Positions 26,200-33,915 of a stretch of 64,000 nt of DNA are shown piece after piece (the first letter of the stretch is position 1; every line of letters starts with the position of its first letter). The translations under genes and the position numbers were made by a program. This DNA is from Hymenobacter sediminis. GTDB taxonomy: Bacteria; Bacteroidota; Bacteroidia; Cytophagales; Hymenobacteraceae. The stretch is from positions 124,001-188,000 of the forward strand of contig NZ_QKNS01000001.1 of NCBI RefSeq assembly GCF_003231285.1, written 5' to 3'. Below the pieces are notes generated by a model that did not search any database, was not told the origin of the DNA, and was given only the letters and a program-made list of their open reading frames with translations.

Positions 26200-26207
26200 T
26201 AGTTTTG
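26200..26207 (+). promoter_or_regulatory. -7 box (TAGTTTTG) before FeoB-associated protein gene
   Basis: Exact TAnnTTTG match ending 8 nt before the ATG at 26216. No clear -33 TTG. Confidence 0.5.
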
Positions 26208-26215
26208 TGACCATC

Positions 26216-26416
26216 ATGTGGATACAGTACCTCATCATCGCCTTGCTCTTTGCCGGAGCTGCCTTCTACGTGGGGCGCATTTTCTGGCGGGCCTTCCTTT
26301 CCAAAGATCAGTCGGGCTGCGCCAAGGGGTGCGGCGGTGCCTGCTCCGTGATTGATGTAGACCGGCTGCAGCGCACCATCGAACTGGCCGCGACCCGCGA
26401 AGGCACCGGGCGCTAG
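26216..26416 (+). CDS. FeoB-associated Cys-rich membrane protein (66 aa)
   Basis: One N-terminal membrane helix (MWIQYLIIALLFAGAAFYVGRIFW) followed by a short Cys-rich segment SGCAKGCGGACSVID, the hallmark of small proteins found beside or annotated with FeoB ferrous-iron transporters. Three Cys in GCxxGCGGAC could bind iron. No feo gene lies in this window, so the assignment rests on motif only. The ATG at 26216 is preferred to a GTG at 26207 that overlaps the -7 box. Confidence 0.78.
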   Translation: MWIQYLIIALLFAGAAFYVGRIFWRAFLSKDQSGCAKGCGGACSVIDVDRLQRTIELAATREGTGR

Positions 26417-26448
26417 CTGCGCAATATTCTTGCTACGGGATATAACCT

Positions 26449-26484
26449 GCCCCCGCACTGGCTACGTATAGCCGGTGCGGGGGC
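26449..26484 (+). terminator. Terminator hairpin, 16-bp stem
   Basis: GCCCCCGCACTGGCTA pairs with TAGCCGGTGCGGGGGC (one G-T pair) around CGTA, followed by TTT; ends the FeoB-associated gene. Confidence 0.8.
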
Positions 26485-26546
26485 TTTCCGTTGATGGCGT
26501 TGCCTACCCCCGGAATCTCTCCCAACCCTCTAAACTGCCCCTCACC

Positions 26547-26885
26547 ATGCAAGACAAAGAAGAAGAACGCTCGCTGATTAACGTAGAAAGAAAGCTCAAC
26601 GAAGAAGGCTTCAAGGCTGATTTCAGCGTGCAGAATGGCCGCCTGTATGCCATGAGCGACGAGAAGAAAACCTATGGCCCCGAGGATGTAACCATCGTAG
26701 ACTTCTACCGCTTCGAGGGCGATAGCAACCCCGATGATATGTCTATCCTCTACGCTCTGGAAACCGCCGACGGCGTGCGCGGTACCATTTCTTCGGCCTA
26801 CGGTACCTACGGCGAATCGGACTCGATTGAGTTCCTGAAGCAGGTAGAAGACCTGGGCAAGAACCTGAGCAAGAAGTTTAAGTAA
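26547..26885 (+). CDS. Conserved small acidic protein, unknown function (112 aa)
   Basis: Starts MQDKEEERSLINVERKLNEEGFKADFSVQNGRLYAM. The region YGPEDVTIVDFYRFEGDSNPDDMSILYALETADGVRGTISSAYGTYG is characteristic of a small family common in Cytophagales, sometimes labelled phosphoribosylpyrophosphate synthetase in databases although it lacks any such domain (my recollection, to be checked). The C-terminus is a Lys/Glu helix. The ATG at 26547 is used because the upstream in-frame residues do not match the family. Monocistronic, with a hairpin at 26913-26948. Confidence 0.78.
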   Translation: MQDKEEERSLINVERKLNEEGFKADFSVQNGRLYAMSDEKKTYGPEDVTIVDFYRFEGDSNPDDMSILYALETADGVRGTISSAYGTYGESDSIEFLKQVEDLGKNLSKKFK

Positions 26886-26912
26886 GCTCATCCGCCCTAC
26901 CCGTTCCTTTCC

Positions 26913-26948
26913 CAGAGTGCGCCCCAGCGAGAGTTGCGGCGCACTCTG
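26913..26948 (+). terminator. Terminator hairpin, 11-bp stem
   Basis: CAGAGTGCGCC (26913-26923) and exact complement (26938-26948), 28 bp past the preceding stop. Confidence 0.65.
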
Positions 26949-26977
26949 CCATTTCTGCCCTCCCCAACCTCAACGCT

Positions 26978-28273
26978 ATGAAAACCCCGCTGCCTACCCA
27001 CCCCCTCCGCTCCAGCCGCGACCTGGACCCGCTCATCGAAGCCATCGGCGACGCCCGTGTGGTACTGCTGGGCGAGGCCTCCCACGGCACCTCCGAGTAC
27101 TACACCTGGCGCGCGGCTCTTTCCAAGCGGCTCATTCAGGAGAAAGGCTTCAACTTCATTGCTGTGGAAGGCGACTGGCCCGATTGCTTTGAGGTAAACG
27201 CCGCCATCAAGCAGGATGAGCCGACCTACGGCACTGCGGCCAAGCTGCTGAGCACCTTCAACCGTTGGCCTACCTGGATGTGGGGCAACTGGGAAATTGC
27301 GGCCCTGGTGGAGTGGCTGCACCAGCACAACCGGCAGTTGCCGCGCGAGCAACGGGTAGGCTTCTATGGGCTGGACGTGTACAGCCTCTGGGAGTCGTTG
27401 CAGGAGATTATGCACTACGTGGAAAAGCAGGGCGACGGGGCCGTGCAGGCCGCCCACCGGGCTTTCCAGTGCTTTGAGCCCTACGGCGACGACCCCCAGG
27501 AGTACGCCCACGCCGTGGCCTACGTCTCGGAAGATTGCGAGGATGAGGTAACCGAGATGCTGCGGGCCCTGCGCAAGCAGGTAGCCAGCCAGCAAACCGA
27601 CGGCTTGCTTGACCGGGAGCAGAAATTCAATGCCGAGCAAAACGCCCTGGTAGCCGTGAATGCGGAGCGCTACTACCGGGCCATGATACAGGGCGGCTCG
27701 GCCTCCTGGAACGTGCGCGACACGCACATGATGGAAACCCTTACTCGCCTTCTGGACCTGCACGGCTCCGATAGCAAGGCCATCATTTGGGAGCACAACA
27801 CCCACATCGGCGACGCCCGCTACACCGATATGCGCCGTGACGACATGGTGAACGTGGGCCAGCTGGCCCGCGAGGTGTATGGCCGCGAAAACGTGTTTGC
27901 CGTGGGCTTCGGCTCCTACCAGGGCTCCGTTATTGCGGGCAAGAAGTGGGGCGCTACCCCCGAGAAGATGACGGTGCCCGAAGGCACCCGCGGCTCCTGG
28001 GAAAATCTGTTGCACGAGCAGCTCCAGGGCGAAAATGCTTTGCTGTTCTCCGGGGAGCTGCGCGGCCACGATGCCCTGCGCCAGCCCATCGGCCACCGGG
28101 CCATTGGGGTGGTGTACCGGCCCGAGTTCGAGCGGTTCGGCAACTACGTGCCCTCCATTATCCCCGACCGCTACGATGCGTTCCTATTCATCGACCAAAC
28201 CAAGGCCCTGCATCCGCTGCCTACCCACCAGGACGAGCACACCCCACCTGACCTGTATCCGTGGGGCGAGTAG
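26978..28273 (+). CDS. Erythromycin esterase family protein (431 aa)
   Basis: Belongs to the EreA/EreB-like hydrolase fold. ARVVLLGEASHGTSEYYTWRAALSKRLI contains the family Glu-His pair (GEASHG, residues 32-37), FNFIAVEGDWPDC a second conserved acidic box, and IIWEHNTHIGDARYTDM the third. 431 residues is normal. True macrolide esterases form only part of this family, and most chromosomal members in environmental bacteria have no known substrate, so resistance should not be inferred. Single gene, followed by an inverted repeat. Confidence 0.9.
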   Translation: MKTPLPTHPLRSSRDLDPLIEAIGDARVVLLGEASHGTSEYYTWRAALSKRLIQEKGFNFIAVEGDWPDCFEVNAAIKQDEPTYGTAAKLLSTFNRWPTWMWGNWEIAALVEWLHQHNRQLPREQRVGFYGLDVYSLWESLQEIMHYVEKQGDGAVQAAHRAFQCFEPYGDDPQEYAHAVAYVSEDCEDEVTEMLRALRKQVASQQTDGLLDREQKFNAEQNALVAVNAERYYRAMIQGGSASWNVRDTHMMETLTRLLDLHGSDSKAIIWEHNTHIGDARYTDMRRDDMVNVGQLAREVYGRENVFAVGFGSYQGSVIAGKKWGATPEKMTVPEGTRGSWENLLHEQLQGENALLFSGELRGHDALRQPIGHRAIGVVYRPEFERFGNYVPSIIPDRYDAFLFIDQTKALHPLPTHQDEHTPPDLYPWGE

Positions 28274-28288
28274 ATTGCGGGCAAAACA

Positions 28289-28364
28289 GTCATTCCGAGC
28301 AGCGCGAGAAATCTGAGTTGACCATTGTGGTCTGACCCAGGTTCCTCGCGCTGCTCGGAATGAC
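28289..28364. repeat. Palindromic intergenic repeat, family A variant copy
   Basis: Arms GTCATTCCGAGCAGCGCGAG (28289-28308) and exact complement (28345-28364). The core differs from copies 1 and 2. Also functions as a plausible bidirectional terminator between convergent genes. Confidence 0.85.
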
Positions 28365-28393
28365 AGCTACGATACGGGAGGGTTCACCCCCTA

Positions 28394-29368
28394 TTACATT
28401 ACCAGCCCGAAGCGGCCGTCTTTGGTATCCAGGATGATAGTGCGCTGTGCGAAGGGCTCGTTGCCGAGCATGCCGCCCATACCCGAAAAGCGCATCAGCA
28501 AGCTCTCCTTTAGGCTGGTACCTTCAATGTAGGTCACTGTCCGGAAGGGTACTGCCACGCTGCCAAGCTGCATGGCCGTGGGGGTAGGGGCCGTGTAAGC
28601 ATGTAGCGTTCGGCCCATGGAGTTGACGGCAGCGTGCTGGACGGTGGCGCTGGGCTGGATCATGGTCTGCCAAGTATCTTGGCTAGTGAGCAGGGAAAAG
28701 GCGCTGCTGCCCGAGTCGAAGAGCAGCTGGCGCGGCTCATCTTGCACGGTAGCGTTGAGCATCACCCGGCGGCCAGTGAATTGCAAGGGCACGAAGGCGG
28801 CCTGGCGGCTGAGGTTGTCCGGTACGGTAGCCTCCAGGGTAAAGCGCTGCTGGGCATAGTCGAGCACCAGCACCCGGCCTTCCAACACATCCGTCCCTAG
28901 CGTCCCGATGATGAAGGGCTGGGTAGTGTCGGCGGGCAGCATCGCTCTGCCATAGTCGAGCACCCGTATGCTGCGGGCAGTTACCTGGCCGGTTCCTAAT
29001 CCAAACTGAAAGTTGCGCAACGTATCGGTCTGGGCGGGCAGACTCTGGGACAGGCTGGGGTAGCTACCGCGCAGCGCAGCCAACGACTTGCCGTACATCA
29101 GGGAAGTAGGCGCCCCGGTATCAAACTGGAAGAAGCAGGTGCGGGGGCAGCCGGGCAGGCGTACGGGCAGCAGCAGGGCGGCGTGCGGCGTAGTAGGCTT
29201 CGTCGTCGAGTCGGCCAGCCAGGTAAAGCGGCAGGTAGCAGGTAGACCCGCAACGGCAAGCTGACTGGGGGCTGGCATAAACTTCTGCTTCATGTAGAAG
29301 TAGCCGCCGATGCCACTAACAACAAGTAGAGTCAGTACTCCGAGCAGAATTTTGAAGAGCGGTTTCAT
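28394..29368 (-). CDS. Membrane-anchored pepsin/retropepsin-like aspartyl protease (324 aa)
   Basis: N-terminal signal anchor (residues 6-25). Two half-sites are visible: FFQFDTGAPTSLMYG with Asp83 and RQLLFDSGSSAFSLL with Asp218, spaced as in two-lobed aspartyl proteases. A short FIIGTLGTDVLEGRVLVLDYAQQRF, typical of lobe ends, lies between. Expected to act in the periplasm on peptides or proteins. Family members in Bacteroidota are largely uncharacterised. The 132 bp upstream contain no further gene. Confidence 0.85.
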   Translation of the reverse strand: MKPLFKILLGVLTLLVVSGIGGYFYMKQKFMPAPSQLAVAGLPATCRFTWLADSTTKPTTPHAALLLPVRLPGCPRTCFFQFDTGAPTSLMYGKSLAALRGSYPSLSQSLPAQTDTLRNFQFGLGTGQVTARSIRVLDYGRAMLPADTTQPFIIGTLGTDVLEGRVLVLDYAQQRFTLEATVPDNLSRQAAFVPLQFTGRRVMLNATVQDEPRQLLFDSGSSAFSLLTSQDTWQTMIQPSATVQHAAVNSMGRTLHAYTAPTPTAMQLGSVAVPFRTVTYIEGTSLKESLLMRFSGMGGMLGNEPFAQRTIILDTKDGRFGLVM

Positions 29369-29500
29369 GGGACGCGAGGCGTGGTGGTTGATGTCACCAA
29401 AAGTGGGGCACTCACCCCTCTGCCTCGTGCGTCATTACTGCGTCATTTTGCCGCCATGTTTTATAGTTAGCTGAAAGCCAGATGTTTGTCGGATGGCGCG

Positions 29501-30133
29501 TTAAAGATGAATAGGATACACGTTCAGACGGCCTTGTCGTAGCTGCCAGGCATTGTACCCAATTACTAGCACGTTGAGAGCATAGGTGAGCACCAGCACC
29601 ACGAGGTACATACCGGGCATTAGGGCGCGGTGGTTGCCCGCCAGTAGGAGCTGCACCATCACCACCACCAGGAAGGCGAGCGAGCTTCCTACCTGCCACA
29701 ACACCTGAAAGCCCAGCACTCGCCGCCCTACCTCTGCGGCGTGCGCAATTGTGTGCCGCCGGGTTTTCCACAGCCACCACGGCACCAGAATATTCAGCAG
29801 GGGCAGCACCAGAAAACTCAGCGCACTCAGGTTGAGGAGTTGCAGAAAGTCGGGGTCGGAGCGCAAGGAGGGGGTAGGGGCCGGCACGTCTGGAGGGATT
29901 ACGGGCACCGGCACTGCGGCAGGCTCGGGCGCCGCTACCTCTTCGGCTCGGAAGGAGTCGAGTGGCACATTGAGGGCAGTGGCCAAGGCCTGCAGGGTGT
30001 AGCCACGGGGCATGGTTTCGCCCTGCTCTACCCGCTGAATCGTGCGCAAGCTCACCCCCGATTGTTCCGCCAGCACTTCCTGCGAAAGGCCTTTACTTTT
30101 TCGAATAGTAGCAATACGAGCAGCCGAGAACAT
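29501..30133 (-). CDS. XRE-family regulator with DUF4870-like membrane domain (210 aa)
   Basis: Helix-turn-helix domain at residues 3-60: IATIRKSKGLSQEVLAEQSGVSLRTIQRVEQGETMPRGYTLQALATAL. A Pro-rich linker (APEPAAVPVPVIPPDVPAPTP) leads to four hydrophobic segments of the DUF4870 kind (LLPLLNILVPWWLWKTRRH). So this is a membrane-tethered DNA-binding protein, a combination seen often in Bacteroidota. ATG 30133 matches the HTH start; 7 more codons upstream are possible. Target genes unknown; it could regulate itself or the protease gene downstream. Confidence 0.87.
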   Translation of the reverse strand: MFSAARIATIRKSKGLSQEVLAEQSGVSLRTIQRVEQGETMPRGYTLQALATALNVPLDSFRAEEVAAPEPAAVPVPVIPPDVPAPTPSLRSDPDFLQLLNLSALSFLVLPLLNILVPWWLWKTRRHTIAHAAEVGRRVLGFQVLWQVGSSLAFLVVVMVQLLLAGNHRALMPGMYLVVLVLTYALNVLVIGYNAWQLRQGRLNVYPIHL

Positions 30134-30212
30134 AACAATAGGGTAGAAGAGCAAAAGCTGTCAGCAAGATAGGCTTCTGCATCCAACCTGGGAGTGCGCG
30201 TAGCAAGAAAGG

Positions 30213-30311
30213 ACCGTCATTCTGAGCTGGCCGAGACATCTCGCGTGCTGACGTCTGATTACTACCACAGCATCAGCTCGCGAGATGTCTCGACCAGCTC
30301 GACATGACGGT
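30213..30311. repeat. Palindromic intergenic repeat, family B copy 2
   Basis: Outer arms ACCGTCATTCTGAGCTGG and GAGCTCGACATGACGGT-type with inner GAGACATCTCGCGTGCTGACGT matching copy 1 and the inverted CGCGAGATGTCTCGACC. Confidence 0.85.
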
Positions 30312-30365
30312 CTTGATAGACGCAGGCAGTAATTCCATCTACACTCGTACCCTCATACCCGCCTT

Positions 30366-31388
30366 TTACCCCCACACCTTGGTGCCTTCGGTGCAGTTGC
30401 GGCACATCTCAATCTGGTCGCGTCCTTTGAGCAGGGAGGAGCGGAATCGTTGATACTTGGTGCCGTGCCAGAGCTGGCGGAAGGTCTGGGTTTTCAGGTC
30501 GCCAAGGCGGTATTCGGCGTCTTTATCGAAGCAGCAGGGCACTACCAGCCCGTCCCAGGTGATGACGCAGGAGTGCCACATCTTCCAGCAGTGGTTCACC
30601 AACTTATTCTTGATGCTCCAGGTACCATCCGTGTTGTTCTCGTAGCGCGAGTAGTAGTCGATGGTCGGGATGAGGGGGGAGCCGTTGTGGTAGTCGTAGA
30701 TCTGGGCGGTTTTAAACCACACGTCATCTACCCCCAATTCCTTGGCCAAGCGCTTGGCATCTTCAATCTGATGCTCGTTGGGGCGCACTACCAGAAACTG
30801 AAACACCACCCGCGGTGTTTGCGACTTCAACTCCCGGCGCCACTTAATCAGGTTGCGCGTGCCCTCTAACACCTTGTCGAGCTTGCCGCCTACTCGGTAC
30901 TGCTGGTACACATCCTGGGTAGTGCCGTCCAAGGAAATAATCAGGCGGTCCAGCCCGCTCTCCACGGTGCGGCGGGCGTTCTTGTCGTTGAGATAGTGGG
31001 CGTTGGTGCTGGTGGCGGTATAAATGCCCTTGTCAGCCGCATATTTTACTAGGTCCAGGAAGTTAGGATGGAGGTAGGGCTCCCCCTGGAAATAGAAAAT
31101 CAGGTACCAAAGCCGCGAAGCTACCTCGTCGATGGTTTTGCGGAACAGCTCATCGGGGAGCATCCCGGTAGGGCGCGTGAAGGAGCGCAGGCCACTGGGA
31201 CACTCGGGGCAGCGCAGGTTGCAGCTGGTCGTGGGCTCGAAGCTCAGAGCCACAGGTAACCCCCAGTGCCGGGCCTTACCCGTCAGCTTGCTCAGTACAT
31301 ACCCGCCCACTACCTGCGCCCCATTCCAGAGGCGGCCGGGGGTAGCTTTCGAGAAAAAGTTAAGTCCGTCAGTGAGTAAGGAGGCCAT
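30366..31388 (-). CDS. Radical SAM/SPASM protein (340 aa)
   Basis: Radical SAM enzyme: CNLRCPEC (Cys56, Cys60, Cys63) binds the 4Fe-4S cluster that cleaves SAM. FQGEPYLHPNF is the GGE-like box, and RLIISLDGTTQDVYQQYR a typical beta-strand 4 motif. The C-terminal SPASM region supplies further Cys for auxiliary clusters: CWKMWHSC, VPCCFDKD and MCRNC. SPASM proteins modify peptides, proteins or sugars; no precursor peptide gene is evident beside it. The short frame at 31523-31654 upstream is the only nearby candidate and is weak. Monocistronic. Confidence 0.92.
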   Translation of the reverse strand: MASLLTDGLNFFSKATPGRLWNGAQVVGGYVLSKLTGKARHWGLPVALSFEPTTSCNLRCPECPSGLRSFTRPTGMLPDELFRKTIDEVASRLWYLIFYFQGEPYLHPNFLDLVKYAADKGIYTATSTNAHYLNDKNARRTVESGLDRLIISLDGTTQDVYQQYRVGGKLDKVLEGTRNLIKWRRELKSQTPRVVFQFLVVRPNEHQIEDAKRLAKELGVDDVWFKTAQIYDYHNGSPLIPTIDYYSRYENNTDGTWSIKNKLVNHCWKMWHSCVITWDGLVVPCCFDKDAEYRLGDLKTQTFRQLWHGTKYQRFRSSLLKGRDQIEMCRNCTEGTKVWG

Positions 31389-31522
31389 GCAGAAGTAAAA
31401 GTACGGCGCTACGGTGGAGCCATAAGCAGAGTCAGAACAACGAACGCCTGAAACTGGCTGCGGATAGAGAAAATAAGTAGGAAGCTAGGGCCTTTACTAC
31501 GTTGTCGTTTTAGGTCTACCCT

Positions 31523-31654
31523 TTGACCCAGCAGGATATTCTCTGGCTTCTTTTTGTCGACTACATCATACAGCAACTCGCTGACTACATAGAGTATGCG
31601 CCTTTGATTAAGCATCAGCCAGCTGTGGCCGAACAATTGCTTAGGCTAATATAA
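31523..31654 (+). CDS. Possible small protein or gene remnant (43 aa, TTG start)
   Basis: Between the radical SAM gene and the next plus-strand gene, a short frame reads LTQQDILWLLFVDYIIQQLADYIEYAPL..., ending AEQLLRLI. It looks protein-like (amphipathic, aromatic, no odd codons) but has no ATG; the frame is closed upstream by TAG four codons before. An antisense frame (31409-31636) also exists. It may be the end of a decayed gene or a small peptide. The rest of 31389-31716 shows no other gene. Confidence 0.25.
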   Translation: MTQQDILWLLFVDYIIQQLADYIEYAPLIKHQPAVAEQLLRLI

Positions 31655-31675
31655 TTAGTTGATAACCTAAAAATA

Positions 31676-31707
31676 TTGGCCTACGTTAAAGGAATATCAT
31701 CACTTTG
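31676..31707 (+). promoter_or_regulatory. Promoter: TTG, 21 nt, TCACTTTG
   Basis: TTG at 31676-31678 and TCACTTTG at 31700-31707 (one mismatch to TAnnTTTG); ATG of the next gene 9 nt after the box. Confidence 0.5.
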
Positions 31708-31716
31708 CTACTCGCC

Positions 31717-32079
31717 ATGAAAATACCAGTTGAAGCAGGCCAGGAAAAAGGCTTTTTGCCCGACGGACGTCATACGGTTGAAATCACCGATATCCAAGAG
31801 GGAACCAGTGAGCATCAAAATGTGCCCTTCTTTGCGGCGCGCATGGAAAATGAGGAAGGCTTTATAACCCAGCGCTTCTACACCTCACCTAATGCCATGC
31901 CCATTCTTCTTTCACTCTACACAGCAGTGGGCATCCAGCCCGAGGCCGGCAAGGACTTGGACACCAAGCAGCTGTTAGGCAAGCGGGTGTCGATAGAGGT
32001 CGGGGAGCATAGCTACGCCGACCCCGCCACCGGCAACGAACGCTCCATCAAACAGGCTTCAGGCTTCCGTACGGCATAA
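31717..32079 (+). CDS. Small conserved protein, DUF669-like, unknown function (120 aa)
   Basis: Sequence MKIPVEAGQEKGFLPDG continues to HTVEITDIQEGTSEHQNVPFFAARMENEEGFITQRFYTSP, an all-beta pattern like that of DUF669 or single-strand-binding-associated proteins, then LDTKQLLGKRVSIEVGEHSYADP. The family resemblance is moderate. ATG at 31717 is preferred over a TTG at 31705 that is part of the -7 box. Single gene with its own promoter and a shared strong terminator. Role unknown. Confidence 0.72.
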   Translation: MKIPVEAGQEKGFLPDGRHTVEITDIQEGTSEHQNVPFFAARMENEEGFITQRFYTSPNAMPILLSLYTAVGIQPEAGKDLDTKQLLGKRVSIEVGEHSYADPATGNERSIKQASGFRTA

Positions 32080-32111
32080 TTACCTACCTCGCCATTATAA
32101 TTATAGCCAAA

Positions 32112-32149
32112 TAAAAGCGCCGCCCGAAGCTGTTCGGGCGGCGCTTTTA
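32112..32149. terminator. Bidirectional terminator, perfect 17-bp hairpin
   Basis: TAAAAGCGCCGCCCGAA (32112-32128... loop GCTG...) and exact complement at 32133-32149, between convergent genes; T/A-rich on both flanks. Confidence 0.9.
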
Positions 32150-32171
32150 CTGAAATCGGAATCAGCCGGAG

Positions 32172-33626
32172 TTATTTACCGGATGGCAGAGTGCTGCTGT
32201 ACGTGTTGGCCTTGCCGAATGACTCCTTAATTTCATCTACAGCGGCGCGACTGCTTAAGCGCTTCGGCTTAGTATTGAGGAAGGTGCCATCCTCTGCTAA
32301 TAGGAAATAGCTAGGCACATCTTGCACGGCGTAAGCACGGGCAATGGCTGAACGCAGGCCGCCGGACGTACGAACGTGAACCCCTGGTAACTTCTTGCTG
32401 ATAACCAGTTGTTTCCAGGCTCCCTCGTTTTCGTCAAGAGCCACGTTCAGGAACACAATGTTCTTGCCTTCAAACTTCTTGGCCAGTTCCGCCGCGTACG
32501 GCAGGTCGCGCAGGGCCAGGCCGCTAGTAGTGCGCCAGAAGTTCAGATACACCAGCTTGCCGGCAAACTGCTTCAGATTCACTGTGTCGCCCTTAGCTGA
32601 AACCAGATTGAAATCGGGTGCTGGCGCTCCAATGGCAAAAGCCTTATGGGTATCGAAGTCCTGGCGTAGTAGGGGGTAATACTGGTTTTTAGCATCTACG
32701 GAGCGGAAGTCTTCCAGCATAGCGGCCGATTGCTTTACGTGGCCAAAGCGGAACGACTCTTTCATTACCCGGCCCATGATAATGGGCTTTACCGGGCCGT
32801 TGAGCTGCTTTTTTGCCAGGTCGTAGCATACCTGGTAGAAATCGGGGTCGGTGCGGAGCTTGCCGCTACTGGTAGCCAGGTAGTGCACGTAGTTGAGCAG
32901 AAACTCCTGGTACATCTCGCTCCGGACTGCTGCCGGGTTGTTGATCAGCTCTTTATCATTAAGGAAGTCGTAGTAGGTAGGCGACACCTTTAGGCGGCTT
33001 TCCGTAGCTACTACCTGCTCGCGCAGATCCGGGAAGGTGAGCCGGTCGTTGGCGTAGCTGTAGGCGATTTCGGCCTTGATGTATTCCTTGAACGCCTGGC
33101 TCATGCCCTCCATGCCGTTGTCCATGAACTTCTGCTCTTCCTTGCGGCGGTAGTCCAGGAAAGAGATAAAGCCGGGCTCGTAGAGCATGATGTTATCGGG
33201 AAGAACCTGAAAACCATCGTTCTCCACAAACTTCTCGTCCATCTCCGACATGAACGTGTTGGCTTCCGCGCCCTTGCCTTTGTAGCGTACCGAGCTGGCC
33301 AGGTCCGAGCCCTTAAAACGAACGTCGAGTTGGTTGCCCGGCTCCAGAAACAAGTCGGCTACGTCGTCGCCATATACAAGGTCGGCACGGGTAGGGCCAT
33401 TCACCGTCAGGGCCAAGCGAAACTCTCCCTTATCGTCGAGGCGGGCGTAGGTTATCTGCTCTTTGACGTCGAGCGGATTTTCTCGCACCGATACGGCCAC
33501 GGTATCGGACGTGCGGCCGCTGACCTTACCGGTCAGAACCACGGTGCCTTGGGCCCGGCTTAGCAGCGGGGCAACCAGTAACCCAGCCCAAAGCAGGGTG
33601 GTGGCGAAGGTAGATCTATAGGCCAT
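32172..33626 (-). CDS. TlpA-like thioredoxin-fold protein without CxxC (484 aa)
   Basis: Signal peptide (LLWAGLLVAPLLSRAQ), then an N-terminal beta domain (DUF4369-like, residues 27-120), a helical middle, and a C-terminal thioredoxin fold (APAPDFNLVSAKGDTVNLKQFAGKLVYLNFW...). The place where TlpA and ResA proteins have WCxxC reads NFWRTTSGLALRDLP, around residues 360-370, so both redox Cys are missing. The remaining fold is intact (IVFLNVALDENEGAWKQLV, YAVQDVPSYFLLAEDGTFL with the cis-Pro). It therefore should not act as a disulfide reductase; a binding or structural role in the periplasm is inferred. Upstream box TATCTTCG (33729-33736, minus) may be its promoter. Confidence 0.87.
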   Translation of the reverse strand: MAYRSTFATTLLWAGLLVAPLLSRAQGTVVLTGKVSGRTSDTVAVSVRENPLDVKEQITYARLDDKGEFRLALTVNGPTRADLVYGDDVADLFLEPGNQLDVRFKGSDLASSVRYKGKGAEANTFMSEMDEKFVENDGFQVLPDNIMLYEPGFISFLDYRRKEEQKFMDNGMEGMSQAFKEYIKAEIAYSYANDRLTFPDLREQVVATESRLKVSPTYYDFLNDKELINNPAAVRSEMYQEFLLNYVHYLATSSGKLRTDPDFYQVCYDLAKKQLNGPVKPIIMGRVMKESFRFGHVKQSAAMLEDFRSVDAKNQYYPLLRQDFDTHKAFAIGAPAPDFNLVSAKGDTVNLKQFAGKLVYLNFWRTTSGLALRDLPYAAELAKKFEGKNIVFLNVALDENEGAWKQLVISKKLPGVHVRTSGGLRSAIARAYAVQDVPSYFLLAEDGTFLNTKPKRLSSRAAVDEIKESFGKANTYSSTLPSGK

Positions 33627-33728
33627 CGGAGGAGGCTACGTCGGGGTAGGCAATTGAAACCGACCAACACTTAGCCGTCCGGAAATGTTCGGCGTCAGAT
33701 GTTTCGCGGTAAAAGTCAATTTATGTAC

Positions 33729-33736
33729 CGAAGATA
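33729..33736 (-). promoter_or_regulatory. -7 box (TATCTTCG) for the TlpA-like gene
   Basis: One mismatch to TAnnTTTG on the minus strand, with a TTG 22 nt further upstream. It lies about 100 bp from the ATG at 33626. Confidence 0.35.
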
Positions 33737-33822
33737 CGGCGGAAAGGTTGAGAAAGTCCAATCCACCAAGTGACTTTTTTCGTAACCCAGGCTTCGACGC
33801 CAAAGTTTTGTACTAAAAAAGG

Positions 33823-33868
33823 AGCCCAGCCAGGGTTGATACCTTTTTGTAACTTCCCTGGCTGGGCT
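33823..33868 (-). terminator. radA terminator hairpin
   Basis: AGCCCAGCCAGGG (33823-33835) pairs exactly with 33856-33868; 20-nt loop; an A run at 33815-33820 gives U on the minus-strand RNA. 48 bp past the radA stop. Confidence 0.75.
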
Positions 33869-33915
33869 TCATTTCGAGGGGGTTAGCAACATTGCTTTCA
33901 GGCCTAGAGCTTAAT

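Noticed and set aside
26897..28096. Antisense open frame of 399 codons in the erythromycin-esterase gene
   Set aside because: Same effect; the plus frame has clear family motifs.
26978..28273. Macrolide resistance gene
   Set aside because: Family membership only; most members are not known to hydrolyse macrolides.
31409..31636. Minus-strand 75-codon frame
   Set aside because: No start context, signal or motif, and it conflicts with a more protein-like plus frame.
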